The notes: generated by a model not told the origin, from the sequence alone. DNA of 64,000 nucleotides from Ureibacillus composti (GCA_030348875.1 JAUCEP010000002.1:2125001-2189000), one strand, 5' to 3'; counted from the stretch's first letter, positions 35,053 to 44,680 are shown. Translations and numbers: made by a program.

Positions 35053-36081
35053 ATGAAAACGAAAAAATGGTTAGTTTTCGCATGCTTTAGTTGTGCACTA
35101 ATGTTAACGGGATGTATGGGCAATTCTAAAGGTGAAGAAAAGAAAACAGTCAATGAGTTAGAACAACAAGTAGAAGAACTTCAGGAGGAAATCGAGCAGT
35201 TAAAAGGAAATGTAGAGGGTTCAGAAACGTCCACTCCCGTAGAAGAAACTATCGAAAACGTAAAACCTACCATTGTAGATGTGATTGATCCGCATACAAA
35301 CGAACTTATCCAAACCTTTTTACCGCAAGAGCAAGGCTTTAGTTCAAATTTTGACACTTATAAAAGCGAAGTAGAACAGTGGGCACGTGGTTTAGCGCGC
35401 GGAATTGGAAATCAACCTGGTTATGATCAACGAATGGTACTTGATCAAATCGGGGAGAACGGGCAAATTATAAAAGGCAGTCCAATGGTGATACTAAAAG
35501 AAAAAGAACTAGTTGAAAAGGTAATCTCCGCTTCGAAAACAGGCGGAAAAATTGAGCTCCCACTTTACGAAACAGCTAGTAGCTATGACGAAAAAGACAT
35601 TTCAACATTAGATGATGTAGTTGTTGCTTCTTATACTACCTATTTTGATCCATCTGTAACTGGACGCAATAAAAATATCGAACTCTCTTCCCAGTCAATT
35701 CATAACGTGATTGTTGGTGTGGACGATTATTTCTCATTTAATACACAAGTCGGGCCAAGAACTGAAGAGAGAGGCTATCAACCAGCTACTGAGATTATTA
35801 ATGGTGAATACGTCATGGGTATTGGCGGTGGGATTTGCCAAACTTCCTCTACACTTTTTAATGCAGTCGATCAACTTGGAGTCCAGTATGTTGAACGACA
35901 TCACCATTCATTAAGTGTCGGTTATGTACCAAAAGGTCGAGATGCTACGGTTTCATATGGCTCATTAGATTTTAGATTTCAGAATACAACGAGCGTTCCA
36001 TTTTTAATTCAGACAATCTATTCGAGCGATTCAATTTCTGTCCAAATTACAACCTCAAAAGAATATGAAGAATTTTTATAA
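35053..36081 (+). CDS. VanW family lipoprotein
   Basis: A 342-residue secreted lipoprotein. The signal peptide ends in a lipobox LTGC (Cys21), followed by a short coiled coil (~33-58, ELEQQVEELQEEIEQLKG), a linker and a VanW domain (~195-340) with the marker GIGGGICQTSSTLFNA and RHHHS. VanW proteins accompany glycopeptide-resistance genes in some species, but most are cell-surface proteins of unknown biochemical role. Its paralogue lies ~175 nt downstream and the two share ~50% of residues by eye, including IDPxTNE near residue 80. Confidence 0.88.
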   Translation: MKTKKWLVFACFSCALMLTGCMGNSKGEEKKTVNELEQQVEELQEEIEQLKGNVEGSETSTPVEETIENVKPTIVDVIDPHTNELIQTFLPQEQGFSSNFDTYKSEVEQWARGLARGIGNQPGYDQRMVLDQIGENGQIIKGSPMVILKEKELVEKVISASKTGGKIELPLYETASSYDEKDISTLDDVVVASYTTYFDPSVTGRNKNIELSSQSIHNVIVGVDDYFSFNTQVGPRTEERGYQPATEIINGEYVMGIGGGICQTSSTLFNAVDQLGVQYVERHHHSLSVGYVPKGRDATVSYGSLDFRFQNTTSVPFLIQTIYSSDSISVQITTSKEYEEFL

Positions 36082-36126
36082 AAAAGATAGGAGTGCGTCT
36101 TTTTAGACGCACTCCTATCTTTTTTA
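36079..36126 (+). terminator. Terminator between the two vanW-like genes
   Basis: A very strong stem of about 21 bp (GATAGGAGTGCGTCT with AGACGCACTCCTATC, plus flanking A/T pairs) with a TTTT loop and T-run. It separates the paralogues into two transcripts. Confidence 0.93.
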
Positions 36127-36257
36127 TATGTGTAATTTCGTTTGAACTTTTAATCGATTTTTTAGCATTTTTTGGACAATGGCTTTTTTACGCATTTTAC
36201 GAAAAAGACAGGCAAAACTAAACTTTGAGAAAACGATTTATAGATGGGTCGGATGAA

Positions 36258-37241
36258 ATGAAAAAATGGATAGTACTAATTTTATTTATTTTCACCATAA
36301 ACTTGATTCTTGATGACGGAGCAGAAAAGATTCTGGCGGCAAACTATCGGGCATTAGAATTTCCCGTAAACCCCGATGAATTCCTGGATGAACCTGACGG
36401 CGCAATAAATATTATTGACCCGAATACAAATGAAGTCATCCAGTCATTTACCCCCAATCACTTTGAGCTTATGACTGATTTTAATTCTTATAAGACTGAA
36501 GTAGAACAATGGGTTAAGGAATTAGCATGGGGTTCTGCTTCTATGGGTGGTGGATATAATAAAGGAATGAGTTTAGATCGAATTGATTCGAATGGAGAGG
36601 TTGTCAAAGGGAATCCTTCAATTACAGTTCGAGAAAATGAATTAGTTAATCAAATTCTAGAAAAATCCTTCGATGGTGACAATATTAAAATCCCTTTAGC
36701 CATCCGGGAAAGTGGTTACCGCAGTGAAGACGTAAAACATTTTAACGAAGTAGTTTTAGCATCATACAGTACTTATTTTAACTCCACTAAAATTGGTCGA
36801 AGTAAAAATATCGAATTATCATCAGCTTCTATTCACAATGTCATTGTTGGTAGTGAGGATTTTTTCTCCTTTAATATGACGGTAGGACCAAGGGAAGTGG
36901 CTACTGGCTATCAGTTGGCACCCGAAATTATTAAAGGAAAGACTGTCATGGGGATTGGGGGAGGTATATGTCAAACGTCCTCCACACTTTTTAACGCAAT
37001 TGATCAATTAGGTGTTGAAATTGTTGAAAGACACCACCATTCAAAAGATGTTGGTTATGTGAAAAAGGGAAGAGATGCAACTGTGTCATTCGGGGGATTA
37101 GATTTTATCTTTCGAAATACTACCGGTGTACCGTTTATTATTAAAAGCTATTATCAACCGGGCACTTTAAATGTACAGATTAGAACAACAAAAGAATATG
37201 CTGATTTATTAAAGAATGAGTTGCAAAATATTTCGGAGTGA
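36258..37241 (+). CDS. VanW family protein, paralogue of the upstream lipoprotein
   Basis: A 327-residue secreted protein with an N-terminal hydrophobic segment (KKWIVLILFIFTINLIL) but no lipobox, then the same layout as its neighbour: IDPNTNEVIQSF, TYFNSTKIGRSKNIELSS, GIGGGICQTSSTLFNA and RHHHS. The coiled coil of the lipoprotein is absent. An upstream TTG (36225) would add 11 polar residues before the signal sequence; the ATG at 36258 is preferred although its ribosome site is weak. Tandem duplication followed by loss or gain of the lipid anchor explains the pair. Confidence 0.83.
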   Translation: MKKWIVLILFIFTINLILDDGAEKILAANYRALEFPVNPDEFLDEPDGAINIIDPNTNEVIQSFTPNHFELMTDFNSYKTEVEQWVKELAWGSASMGGGYNKGMSLDRIDSNGEVVKGNPSITVRENELVNQILEKSFDGDNIKIPLAIRESGYRSEDVKHFNEVVLASYSTYFNSTKIGRSKNIELSSASIHNVIVGSEDFFSFNMTVGPREVATGYQLAPEIIKGKTVMGIGGGICQTSSTLFNAIDQLGVEIVERHHHSKDVGYVKKGRDATVSFGGLDFIFRNTTGVPFIIKSYYQPGTLNVQIRTTKEYADLLKNELQNISE

Positions 37242-37308
37242 TTCAGGAGTTGAAAATCTTACACATGCTCATTCTAAGTAATCCTTCATATAGATAGAAA
37301 ACAATATA

Positions 37309-37357
37309 AAAACGTATCCCAAAAAGTATTTAACTCTAGGGATACGTTTGTTTTATT
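37309..37357. terminator. Bidirectional terminator between convergent genes
   Basis: AAACGTATCCC (37310-37320) pairs with GGGATACGTTT (37339-37349), with A-run left and T-run right. Confidence 0.88.
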
Positions 37358-38438
37358 TTCCTGATGAAATGGCAATATTATTATGATGTTGTCTCACATA
37401 ATTTTTATCTGTTTTTTCATTATGAGGTTTACTATTAGATACATATAAATCAAAGTGTCCAGATGCTTCATTATCGCTGATAGTATCAAAGCTGTGAGGC
37501 ATACCAGATAGTGAGGCCGCGATGTTCATTCCATCTACATGAACCGATACTGGTCTTGGTGCCCATTTCCATGTTTTAAAGATACTTTTCATTATGTTCG
37601 TGTCATATGAAGTGATCGGTTCTACATCTGCATGGTTATATCCACCCATAATTTTCACAGTAAATTGTTTTCCAGTCCATGTGTCAGTAATACGGATTTT
37701 TTCATTTCGCTTTAAGATATATTGACCATCTTTAAACCAATCAATCGCTGTACCATATTGAGATGGTCCACTCGCTTCTCCAGGAACAACATCATAGTTT
37801 CTTGGTGCATAACCATCAACCCAAATTGTTTCACCTGCATCAAACCAGTCATTCATCGTCATATAGTTGAATTTCACTATTTTCTCAGGTGAGTATTTGC
37901 TTCCAAACTTTTTAGAAATAGAAGAAGCCGTGTCTCCTTCTCTAACAATATATTTTGTTAGTTTCGAATTTTCACCTACTTTTTTATAACTAGATTTTGT
38001 AGTAGTTGACGTTTGTGTAGGCTTTGTAGTTGTAGCAGAATCTACAATACTACCATCCTTTGTTGCAGCAAATGGTATCGTTAAAGATTGTCCAATATTA
38101 AGAGAATCCGATGTTAATCCATTAGTTACTTTCAAATCATTTATTGTTGTACCAAAACGTTTTGAAAGTAGATAAAGTGTATCTCCTGATTTCACTTTAT
38201 ATGTATTTGAATTGTCATCTACTTGTAATTGTTGACCAACATGGATCTCTGAACTTTTTAAATTATTATCTTCTACTAATTGACCAACTGTAGTGTTATA
38301 TTTTTGCGCTATTTTAAAAAGAGAATCTCCGGAAACAACTGTATACGAAGTCGAATCTGCTTGTACAAACGCTGGTGTAACAGCAACCGAAATTGTTAAT
38401 GCCGAGGCTAAGACGATAGATTTTAATTTTTTATTCAT
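37353..38438 (-). CDS. Secreted triple-LysM protein
   Basis: A 361-residue exported protein. A signal peptide (1-27, ending VQA) is followed by LysM repeats at ~32-74 and ~79-122. After a Thr/Ser-rich linker (~130-155) comes a third LysM (~163-208). The C-terminal ~150 residues form a domain of unknown activity with conserved-looking HVDGMNIAASLSGMPHSFDTI and GHFDLYVSNSKPHNE. LysM domains bind the glycan chains of peptidoglycan, so the C-terminal part acts at the cell wall or spore cortex. No NlpC/P60, SCP or amidase motif was recognised. Confidence 0.85.
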   Translation of the reverse strand: MNKKLKSIVLASALTISVAVTPAFVQADSTSYTVVSGDSLFKIAQKYNTTVGQLVEDNNLKSSEIHVGQQLQVDDNSNTYKVKSGDTLYLLSKRFGTTINDLKVTNGLTSDSLNIGQSLTIPFAATKDGSIVDSATTTKPTQTSTTTKSSYKKVGENSKLTKYIVREGDTASSISKKFGSKYSPEKIVKFNYMTMNDWFDAGETIWVDGYAPRNYDVVPGEASGPSQYGTAIDWFKDGQYILKRNEKIRITDTWTGKQFTVKIMGGYNHADVEPITSYDTNIMKSIFKTWKWAPRPVSVHVDGMNIAASLSGMPHSFDTISDNEASGHFDLYVSNSKPHNEKTDKNYVRQHHNNIAISSGK

Positions 38439-38780
38439 ATAGGACTTTTTCCCCTCTCAACTTTTCATACCCTGTAAGTCATTAATACTATTAACTATTA
38501 ACATAATAAACTATGCAATTTATCCTATCAATAATAGATTTTTACCACTGATTCCACAATTCTACCAATTTAATTTCAAATTCGAGATAAATAATACTAA
38601 AGTAAAATAGATAAAGAAGGAGTATTAACAACAAATAATAGTAGAAAGTACTTTAAATAAACTTAATAACATAGCAAATTGTTAACTTAAACTAGTAGAA
38701 CAATTTTTTAAAAAGTATTGTTGTATAAACCCATTGGTATTAAAATAATAGGAAAATCAATGGAGAGAAGGATCAATCAC
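38439..38780. other. Divergent intergenic region
   Basis: About 340 nt, strongly AT-rich, holding the promoters of the LysM gene (leftward) and the DMT permease (rightward). An in-frame TTG at 38718 would extend the permease, but AGAAGGA before 38781 argues against it. No other feature seen. Confidence 0.45.
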
Positions 38781-39617
38781 ATGTGGATTTTCGCGGCATT
38801 GGTCACAATGCTTTGCTTTGGGCTAAACAATCTTATCTTTAAGTGGAGTACAGGGAAAGGTTATTCGAAAGTACATATTCAATTTTACTTTTATCTTGTT
38901 GCGTTCGTATTAACATTAATTTACGGTTTCTTTACAGGAATCCAACATATTAATTTTGTAACAGCTGTTATTGGCGGATTGATTGGTGTTTTAAATACTG
39001 TCGGTAATATTCAAATGTCAAAAGCCTTTGAAAAGGGACCTGCAAGTCTGACTTCACCGTTAATTAGCGCGAACTCTGTCATCCCAATTTTAAGTGCTGC
39101 ACTTATTTTCAATGAACATATTACAATGATACAGTGGATCGGGATTCTCATCATGATGGCTTCAGCGATCGTGATTCAATATACTCCTGGTACGAATGCG
39201 AATACCGAATATGTCCCATGGTTATTACGTATTATCTTTGCTATTGTATCGTTTGGGATTTTAGGCATATTAATGAAAACATCATCTTACTTACATATTG
39301 ATTCATTAAATACATTAATTTGTATGTATGGCGGTGGTTGGTTATATTTAGCCATTACAAGTCTCATTCAAAAAGAAGAATGGAAACAGTCTGAAGCAAA
39401 AACCGGAGGAATTGTGGGCTTGTTCAGCATTATCGGTTATAGTGCCTATTTCTTTGCATTAAATACAGGTACTGCGAGTATCGTTTTTCCAATTGTCAGT
39501 CTAAGCTGCTTAGTTGTTGTCTTAGGCGGTTGCTGGGTCTTTAAAGAACGTCTAAAAGCCTATCAAGTCATCGGTGTCATTACCGCGCTTCTTGGTATTG
39601 TCTTTACGAAAATATAA
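38781..39617 (+). CDS. EamA/DMT family permease
   Basis: A 278-residue membrane protein with ten predicted helices in two EamA halves. It starts MWIFAALVTMLCFGLNNLIFKW and has the typical PASLTSPLISANSVIPILSAALIFNE segment in the first half and a matching PIVSLSCLVVVLGGCWVFKERL in the second. The drug/metabolite superfamily exports or imports small metabolites; the substrate is unknown. The start follows GAAGGA at 8 nt. Confidence 0.85.
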   Translation: MWIFAALVTMLCFGLNNLIFKWSTGKGYSKVHIQFYFYLVAFVLTLIYGFFTGIQHINFVTAVIGGLIGVLNTVGNIQMSKAFEKGPASLTSPLISANSVIPILSAALIFNEHITMIQWIGILIMMASAIVIQYTPGTNANTEYVPWLLRIIFAIVSFGILGILMKTSSYLHIDSLNTLICMYGGGWLYLAITSLIQKEEWKQSEAKTGGIVGLFSIIGYSAYFFALNTGTASIVFPIVSLSCLVVVLGGCWVFKERLKAYQVIGVITALLGIVFTKI

Positions 39618-39623
39618 AAACAA

Positions 39624-39668
39624 AAAAATCCCCGTGTACATGACATGCTACATGGGGATTTCTCTTAT
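39624..39668. terminator. Bidirectional terminator
   Basis: AATCCCCGTGTA pairs with TACATGGGGATT with one G-T wobble, between the convergent permease and SDR genes; A-rich on the left and T-rich on the right. Confidence 0.85.
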
Positions 39669-40582
39669 TAAAATCTATACGTGACACCCGTCAGTTTTTC
39701 GGATAAAGTCCATAGGTTGTTTGCTACATGATCAACAAATAAGTTATCTAGTACATCCAATTCCGTTGGATAACCCTTTCCACCACGTCTTCCATCTGGC
39801 CCAATATATTCTCCTCCTCGAATAGAGGATTCAGTTGCAGCGTAAAGAATCGGTAGCGCACCCATCTCGGCAGATTGACCAACTAAATTTACGGAATATC
39901 TAGTTAATTTATTGGTAAATTTAGAGTTTCTCGATAATAAGCTTGTTTTTGATATACCTGGGTGACAGGCAATACTTTTACATGCAATATGATGTGAACG
40001 CAATCGATATTGAAGCTCTTTGGCAAAGAACATACAAGCTAATTTGCTTTGAGAATAAAATTTCAATGGTTTATATTTCTTTGAACCTTTTATATTACTA
40101 AACTCTGGTTTAGCTTTATGAGCAGCAAGACTTCCTAACGAAACTACTCTTGAATTCGGTGTTTTTTTCAACGTTTCGAGTAACAAGCCAGTTAATGCAA
40201 AATGACCTAAATAATTAACTCCAAATTGTGATTCAAATCCATCCTCCGTAGAACGGTAAAGGGGAAGCATAATTCCAGCATTATTAATTAATAATGACAA
40301 GGACTTATAATTATTTTTAAACTCAGAAGCAAACGCTCTTACACTTTTCAAATCATTTAGATCAAGCTTAATTGCATTGACATTCGCTTGCGGAACTACC
40401 GCTTTTATTCGATCAACAGCGTCATTACCTTTGTTTAAGTTGCGTACGGCTAACACAACCGTCGCTCCTTTTTCAGCAAGAGCTAAACTTGTTTGAAAGC
40501 CTATTCCACTATTTCCACCCGTTACAACGGCTACTTTTCCTGTTAAATCCTTTATATCGTTTTTAGTCCAAAATATCCCCAT
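39668..40582 (-). CDS. Short-chain dehydrogenase/reductase (retinol dehydrogenase-like)
   Basis: A 304-residue NAD(P)-dependent oxidoreductase. The cofactor loop is TGGNSGIG (~22-29), followed by LDLNDL, NNAG (~98-101) and the catalytic YSQSK pair (Tyr/Lys ~ residues 168/172), with the Ser in VSLGSLAA. It resembles the retinol-dehydrogenase/WW-domain oxidoreductase-like SDRs by its CHPGISKTSL segment. The ribosome site AAGGAGTG is good. Substrate unknown; alone in its transcript. Confidence 0.88.
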   Translation of the reverse strand: MGIFWTKNDIKDLTGKVAVVTGGNSGIGFQTSLALAEKGATVVLAVRNLNKGNDAVDRIKAVVPQANVNAIKLDLNDLKSVRAFASEFKNNYKSLSLLINNAGIMLPLYRSTEDGFESQFGVNYLGHFALTGLLLETLKKTPNSRVVSLGSLAAHKAKPEFSNIKGSKKYKPLKFYSQSKLACMFFAKELQYRLRSHHIACKSIACHPGISKTSLLSRNSKFTNKLTRYSVNLVGQSAEMGALPILYAATESSIRGGEYIGPDGRRGGKGYPTELDVLDNLFVDHVANNLWTLSEKLTGVTYRF

Positions 40583-40788
40583 TTCTCACACACTCCTTTC
40601 AGTTTTCATATAAATAGAGATGGAAACATGCCATAGAATCCAATAATGTTTGGTAAATCATTGTCAGTATATGTTGAACGTTGTAAATAAGGTGATATTT
40701 AGGTTCACTTTTTATCATGCTTTCTTAAGCAATTAACAGTCAATGTTATTACTCAATATGTAAAAAATCTTAGAAAAGAGGGTCACAA

Positions 40789-41439
40789 TTGGTTAGTTAT
40801 CATTGGGGTGTAGACTCTTCTCAAGCCGTCACGCAAGAACGCTATAATTGCGTAATGGAAAACTACGGTAAACCCGAATATTGGGGAAGATACCTTACTC
40901 GAGTAGAAGGTGCTTCCGAAGGTTTAACAAAAGACGAAATTTCACTTCTTCATAAAAACGGGACAAAACTAATGCCAATTTACAATGATTTCCGTAGAGC
41001 TATAGGAGAAAGCAATGGGCGAATTGCAGCAATGAATGCAACATATTATGCACAACGACTTGGTATTCAAAAAGGAACTTTTATATTCGCCAACATTGAG
41101 AAATTTATGGAAGTCGACAGTTCCTGGATTAAAGGTTTTGTAAACTATTTTTATAATTCAGATTATAAACCGGGCTTTTACCACGATCCTATAGAAGGAG
41201 GATTCAATGCTGCTTTTTGCCAAGCTGTAAGTGAAGAGCGCAGAGTTCAGACTCAAGCCATACTATGGAGTGCCAAAGAGGATCCAGGTGTTACAAAGGC
41301 AAAAGATGCTCCTCAATTTAATCCTTTAACTGTTGATTGTCAGTCCAATACATGGGCTTGGCAATATGGGCGAGATTCTGAAGTTTGTCCAATTGATACG
41401 AATCTTATTGATCGTCGTTTATTCGACCAACTTCACTAA
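40789..41439 (+). CDS. DUF1906 glycoside hydrolase-like protein
   Basis: A 216-residue protein of the DUF1906/Rv2525c-like TIM-barrel group, distantly related to GH25-type muramidases. It begins with GVDSSQAV, followed by YWGRYLTR, LMPIYNDF, IFANIEKFMEV (position of the acidic catalytic residues) and GFYHDP, and ends with WAWQYGRDSEVCPIDTNLID. It has no signal peptide. The start is TTG with AGAGGGT 6 nt upstream. A peptidoglycan-related or spore role is likely for the family but unproven here. Confidence 0.82.
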   Translation: MVSYHWGVDSSQAVTQERYNCVMENYGKPEYWGRYLTRVEGASEGLTKDEISLLHKNGTKLMPIYNDFRRAIGESNGRIAAMNATYYAQRLGIQKGTFIFANIEKFMEVDSSWIKGFVNYFYNSDYKPGFYHDPIEGGFNAAFCQAVSEERRVQTQAILWSAKEDPGVTKAKDAPQFNPLTVDCQSNTWAWQYGRDSEVCPIDTNLIDRRLFDQLH

Positions 41440-41445
41440 TCTATT

Positions 41446-41484
41446 GTGAGCGTCACATAACTAATGCGACGCTCACGGTTTTTT
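41446..41484 (+). terminator. Terminator of the DUF1906 gene
   Basis: A perfect 9-bp stem GTGAGCGTC/GACGCTCAC (41446-41454 with 41468-41476) followed by GGTTTTTT. Confidence 0.92.
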
Positions 41485-41533
41485 GATTTATAAGAGTCCT
41501 TGTCATATAGTAGTAAATCCCTACAGTCTGAAA

Positions 41534-41977
41534 TTACAGGTCCTTGCTCGCATCACAAAGTTCCCCCAAAATAATTCTAATCGTATGCATATGTGAATTT
41601 GCCTGATCTAAAATATCTTGGTAAGCCTCAACATTGCGTTCGTAAATATAAGCACCTGCGTCTTCAATATCGATTGGGGGATCCACATCTATTCCTTTAA
41701 AGTTAACAAGGTCATGAATTTCATTTGAATATAGACAATCAAGTAAGTACGTCAACTTAAATATTTCTGAATCAATTTCATATTGATGATCTTTATAAGT
41801 AGTCGTAATGCCATTTAGCTCAACTAAACGGTATTCAATCTGGTCCACTAAACCATTGATAAAATCTTGCGTAATGGTTTGTTCCTCTGAAAGAATAAAA
41901 TTTCCTGGCGATGCAGGAAAGTCGACCTCGTAAAATGACGATTCTATTAAATTTTCATAGACTTTCTTATAATTCAT
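41534..41977 (-). CDS. Hypothetical acidic protein, 147 residues
   Basis: An acidic, soluble, helical-looking protein beginning MNYKKVYENLIESSFYEVDFP, with a central DPPIDIEDAGAYIYERNVEAY. No signal peptide, membrane segment or known motif. GAGGTG lies 5 nt before the ATG, a convincing start. It is transcribed alone, convergent to the DUF1906 gene. I do not recognise the family. Confidence 0.75.
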   Translation of the reverse strand: MNYKKVYENLIESSFYEVDFPASPGNFILSEEQTITQDFINGLVDQIEYRLVELNGITTTYKDHQYEIDSEIFKLTYLLDCLYSNEIHDLVNFKGIDVDPPIDIEDAGAYIYERNVEAYQDILDQANSHMHTIRIILGELCDASKDL

Positions 41978-42251
41978 CTTTTCACCTCACTTTTCAATTA
42001 CCGAATTATATGATAAGAAATAGATGAATTATTCTTTTATTTTCCTAGTAGGATGAGCAAATTATAGGCTTCAGTATTAAATTTTATAAACGATAGGGAA
42101 AGGATTCAGTAATCAATTTTTGAATTGAAAACGATGTTTACATAATTAGAAAAAATGATGACAGTATTGAAATAGGAATTTAACCCGTATACACCCATAA
42201 AAATAAAGCAAACTAAACAAGAATTAAAGCATTGAATTGGAGGTAAAGGTA

Positions 42252-42482
42252 ATGGCAAAACAATCAAAGCCTGATAATCGTTCAAATAATGTAGAACGAC
42301 TACATGATATGATTGAAAATACTCAGAAGAAAATGCGCGATGCTGAAATCAGCTTAGAATTTGCCTCACCTGAGGAAAAGCAACGTTTGCAAGAGAAAAA
42401 TGAGCGTCGAAAACAATCTATTACTGCCATGAAAGAAGAAATGCAAGACGAAATGGCAGCCAGAAAAAACAGAGAAGTTTAA
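42252..42482 (+). CDS. tlp: Small acid-soluble spore protein Tlp
   Basis: A 76-residue hydrophilic protein matching Tlp: KPDNRSNNVERLHDMIENTQ at the N-terminus, LEFASPEEKQRLQEKNERR in the middle, and EEMQDEMAARKNREV at the end. Tlp is made in the forespore and is part of the small acid-soluble spore protein set. A longer frame starts at TTG 42237, but GGAGGTAAAGG lies inside it and the ATG at 42252 is the proper start. Its presence shows that the organism forms spores. A sigma-G promoter is expected but could not be assigned. Confidence 0.92.
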   Translation: MAKQSKPDNRSNNVERLHDMIENTQKKMRDAEISLEFASPEEKQRLQEKNERRKQSITAMKEEMQDEMAARKNREV

Positions 42483-42489
42483 AAGGAAA

Positions 42490-42521
42490 GAGACTGCGAC
42501 ATATTTGTCACAGTCTTTTAA
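42490..42521 (+). terminator. Terminator of tlp
   Basis: AGACTG-GAC pairs with GTC-CAGTCT with one mismatch, and TTT follows, directly after the tlp stop codon. Confidence 0.8.
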
Positions 42522-42661
42522 ATTTATAAGTACAGAATAACGAAGAAAATGGATAAAAACATATTGGATTAATAAATTTGTAATTAAAAGATTAGAATAC
42601 ATAAAATTGGGGTAATGAAATGATAGGGGATTAGTTCACGGTAAGCAAAGGGGAGTTTTAG

Positions 42662-42853
42662 ATGGCAAATAGTCAACAAGAATTTTCACTTAAATATATC
42701 TTAGAAAATCAGCTTCAAAGTGATGAAGAAAGAATGCAATTTCTTCACTGGGTTGATGCAGTGGGCATTGATAATTTAAGGGAACTTCATAAAATTTGCG
42801 ATAAAATAACGATCAATATGTATGAAACTTTTAAAGGCCAAGAAGCGATGTAA
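42662..42853 (+). CDS. Small protein, 63 residues, unknown function
   Basis: A soluble helical protein beginning MANSQQEFSLKYILENQLQSD, with DAVGIDNLRELHKICDKIT in the middle. AAGGGGAG upstream gives a good ribosome site, and a terminator follows, so it is very probably expressed. It lies next to tlp but in its own transcript. Function is unknown. Confidence 0.72.
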   Translation: MANSQQEFSLKYILENQLQSDEERMQFLHWVDAVGIDNLRELHKICDKITINMYETFKGQEAM

Positions 42854-42878
42854 CCTTTATATGATGTTTTTACTAAGA

Positions 42879-42911
42879 GAAGCATTCCATTACTAATGGA
42901 GTGCTTTTTCT
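42879..42911 (+). terminator. Terminator of the 63-residue protein gene
   Basis: AGCATTCCATT (42881-42891) pairs with AATGGAGTGCT (42895-42905) over a 3-nt loop, followed by TTTTT. Confidence 0.88.
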
Positions 42912-43126
42912 ATTTTGCATTTATTTCAATTCTGTTTGTAAAATAAAAAATTTAGAGAACAATGACTAATAAGAGAGAATTTCAGCTTAAAAGATAGAAA
43001 GTATTTACACAAATTTGTTCTAACACTATTATGGTAGTGGATATTTATGTAATTTTTAAACGTGATCATCTGGAAATTGCTTAGCTTTTACATAGAAATA
43101 TAACTTAACCGAAAGAGGTGGCAATT

Positions 43127-44602
43127 ATGAGAGACTACCAAATGTTTATTAATGGACAATGGTGTAACAGTTCAAAGGGCAGAACTTTTGAAAGCTTAAA
43201 TCCGTATACACAACAACCTTGGGCACAAATCCCTCAAGCATCAATTGTAGATGTGGAATGGGCGGTTCAAAGCGCAACAGATGCTTTCTACACAATATGG
43301 AGAGACTATAATGGAACCGAACGAGCAAAATTAATGAATAATTTAGCAGATCTACTTGAGGAAAATGCCAATTTATTAGCTGAAATTGAGACAACTGATA
43401 ATGGAAAGGTAATACGAGAAACAAAAAACCAAGTATATTTTGCTGCTAGGGGTTATCGTTTTTTTGCAGGCGCAGCAAATAAAATATATGGAGAGGTTAT
43501 CCCATTAGATGACCCTGATTTGTTTGATTATACTATTCGTACTCCTTTAGGTGTCTCTCTTTTAATAATTTCATGGAATTCACCACTTTCTTTAATTGCA
43601 AATAAACTGGCTCCAGCATTAGCTGCCGGAAACACCGTCATTATAAAACCGAGTGAGCATGCTAGTGCTAGTTCATTAGAATTTGCAAAATTAGTAGAAA
43701 AAGCAGGCTTTCCTCCAGGGGTCATAAATGTAGTAACTGGTGACGGTGAAGTTGGAAAATACTTAACTGAACATGCTGGGATTAAAAAAATTAGTTTTAC
43801 AGGTGGTGCAGAAACAGGAAAAAGGATTGCGGAAACTGCCGCTCGAAATTTAGTACCTGTCACTCTAGAACTTGGTGGAAAATCTCCAAATATTGTATTT
43901 GAAGATGCAGAGCTATCAAAAGCAGTGATTGGGGCTGTTGCAGGTATTTTTGCTGCAACTGGGCAAACATGTATCGCGGGATCTAGATTATTAGTTCAGA
44001 GAAGCATTTATCAAGAATTCGTTGAAAAGGTTGTTGAAAAGACGAAATCGATTCGATTAGGAAACCCTCTAAACCCGGAAACAGAAATGGGGCCCGTTGC
44101 GAATAAGCAACAATTCGATAAAATTCTAGGGATGATTGAAAAAGCAAAAGCAGAAGGTGCACAAGTAGTAACGGGAGGTAATTCACCTCAAAGCGTGGAA
44201 TTGCAAAGTGGATACTTTTTAAATCCAACTATATTTTACAATGTTCAAAATGACATGGAGATTGCATGCGAAGAAGTGTTCGGCCCAGTACTAAGTATAC
44301 TACCTTTTGAAGATATAAATGAAGCGATTCAAATTGCCAATGATACAAAATATGGACTTGCTGCGGGAATTTGGACAACAGACTTAAAAAAGATTCATTA
44401 CTTAACTAGAAAACTTGAAGCAGGTACCGTTTGGGTTAATACGTATCGTACCGCCGCCCCTAATGCACCATTTGGCGGAATTAAAAATAGTGGATACGGT
44501 AAAGAACGTTCACTAGAAGCCATAAAAGAGTTTACGTACGTTAAAAATGTAATGATGAACTTCTCAGATGAAGAACGTGATCCATTCTCCATTAAAGTCT
44601 AG
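43127..44602 (+). CDS. NAD-dependent aldehyde dehydrogenase
   Basis: A 491-residue ALDH of normal length that oxidises an aldehyde to its acid in the cytoplasm. The general base is Glu248 in LELGGKSPNIVFEDA, and the nucleophile is Cys282 in ATGQTCIAGSR. The cofactor-binding NSPLSLIANKLAPALAAGNTVIIKPSE segment and the C-terminal NAPFGGIKNSGYGKERS are typical. AGAGGTGG sits 5 nt before the ATG at 43127; a GTG nine nt earlier is part of the ribosome site. It is monocistronic, so the substrate cannot be inferred. Confidence 0.92.
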   Translation: MRDYQMFINGQWCNSSKGRTFESLNPYTQQPWAQIPQASIVDVEWAVQSATDAFYTIWRDYNGTERAKLMNNLADLLEENANLLAEIETTDNGKVIRETKNQVYFAARGYRFFAGAANKIYGEVIPLDDPDLFDYTIRTPLGVSLLIISWNSPLSLIANKLAPALAAGNTVIIKPSEHASASSLEFAKLVEKAGFPPGVINVVTGDGEVGKYLTEHAGIKKISFTGGAETGKRIAETAARNLVPVTLELGGKSPNIVFEDAELSKAVIGAVAGIFAATGQTCIAGSRLLVQRSIYQEFVEKVVEKTKSIRLGNPLNPETEMGPVANKQQFDKILGMIEKAKAEGAQVVTGGNSPQSVELQSGYFLNPTIFYNVQNDMEIACEEVFGPVLSILPFEDINEAIQIANDTKYGLAAGIWTTDLKKIHYLTRKLEAGTVWVNTYRTAAPNAPFGGIKNSGYGKERSLEAIKEFTYVKNVMMNFSDEERDPFSIKV

Positions 44603-44641
44603 AGTAATAGATAGTAAGATCAACCAAATATCATTTTCTTT

Positions 44642-44680
44642 AAACAGTTGTGTGGATATTTCATGCAACTGTTTTTTCTT
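44642..44680 (+). terminator. Terminator of the aldehyde dehydrogenase gene
   Basis: AAACAGTTG (44642-44650) pairs with CAACTGTTT (44666-44674), followed by a T-run. Confidence 0.88.

Noticed and set aside
42120-42236. Possible sigma-G promoter before tlp (TGAATT and CATAATTA)
   Set aside because: The spacing between the two boxes is about 14 nt, too short for sigma-G.
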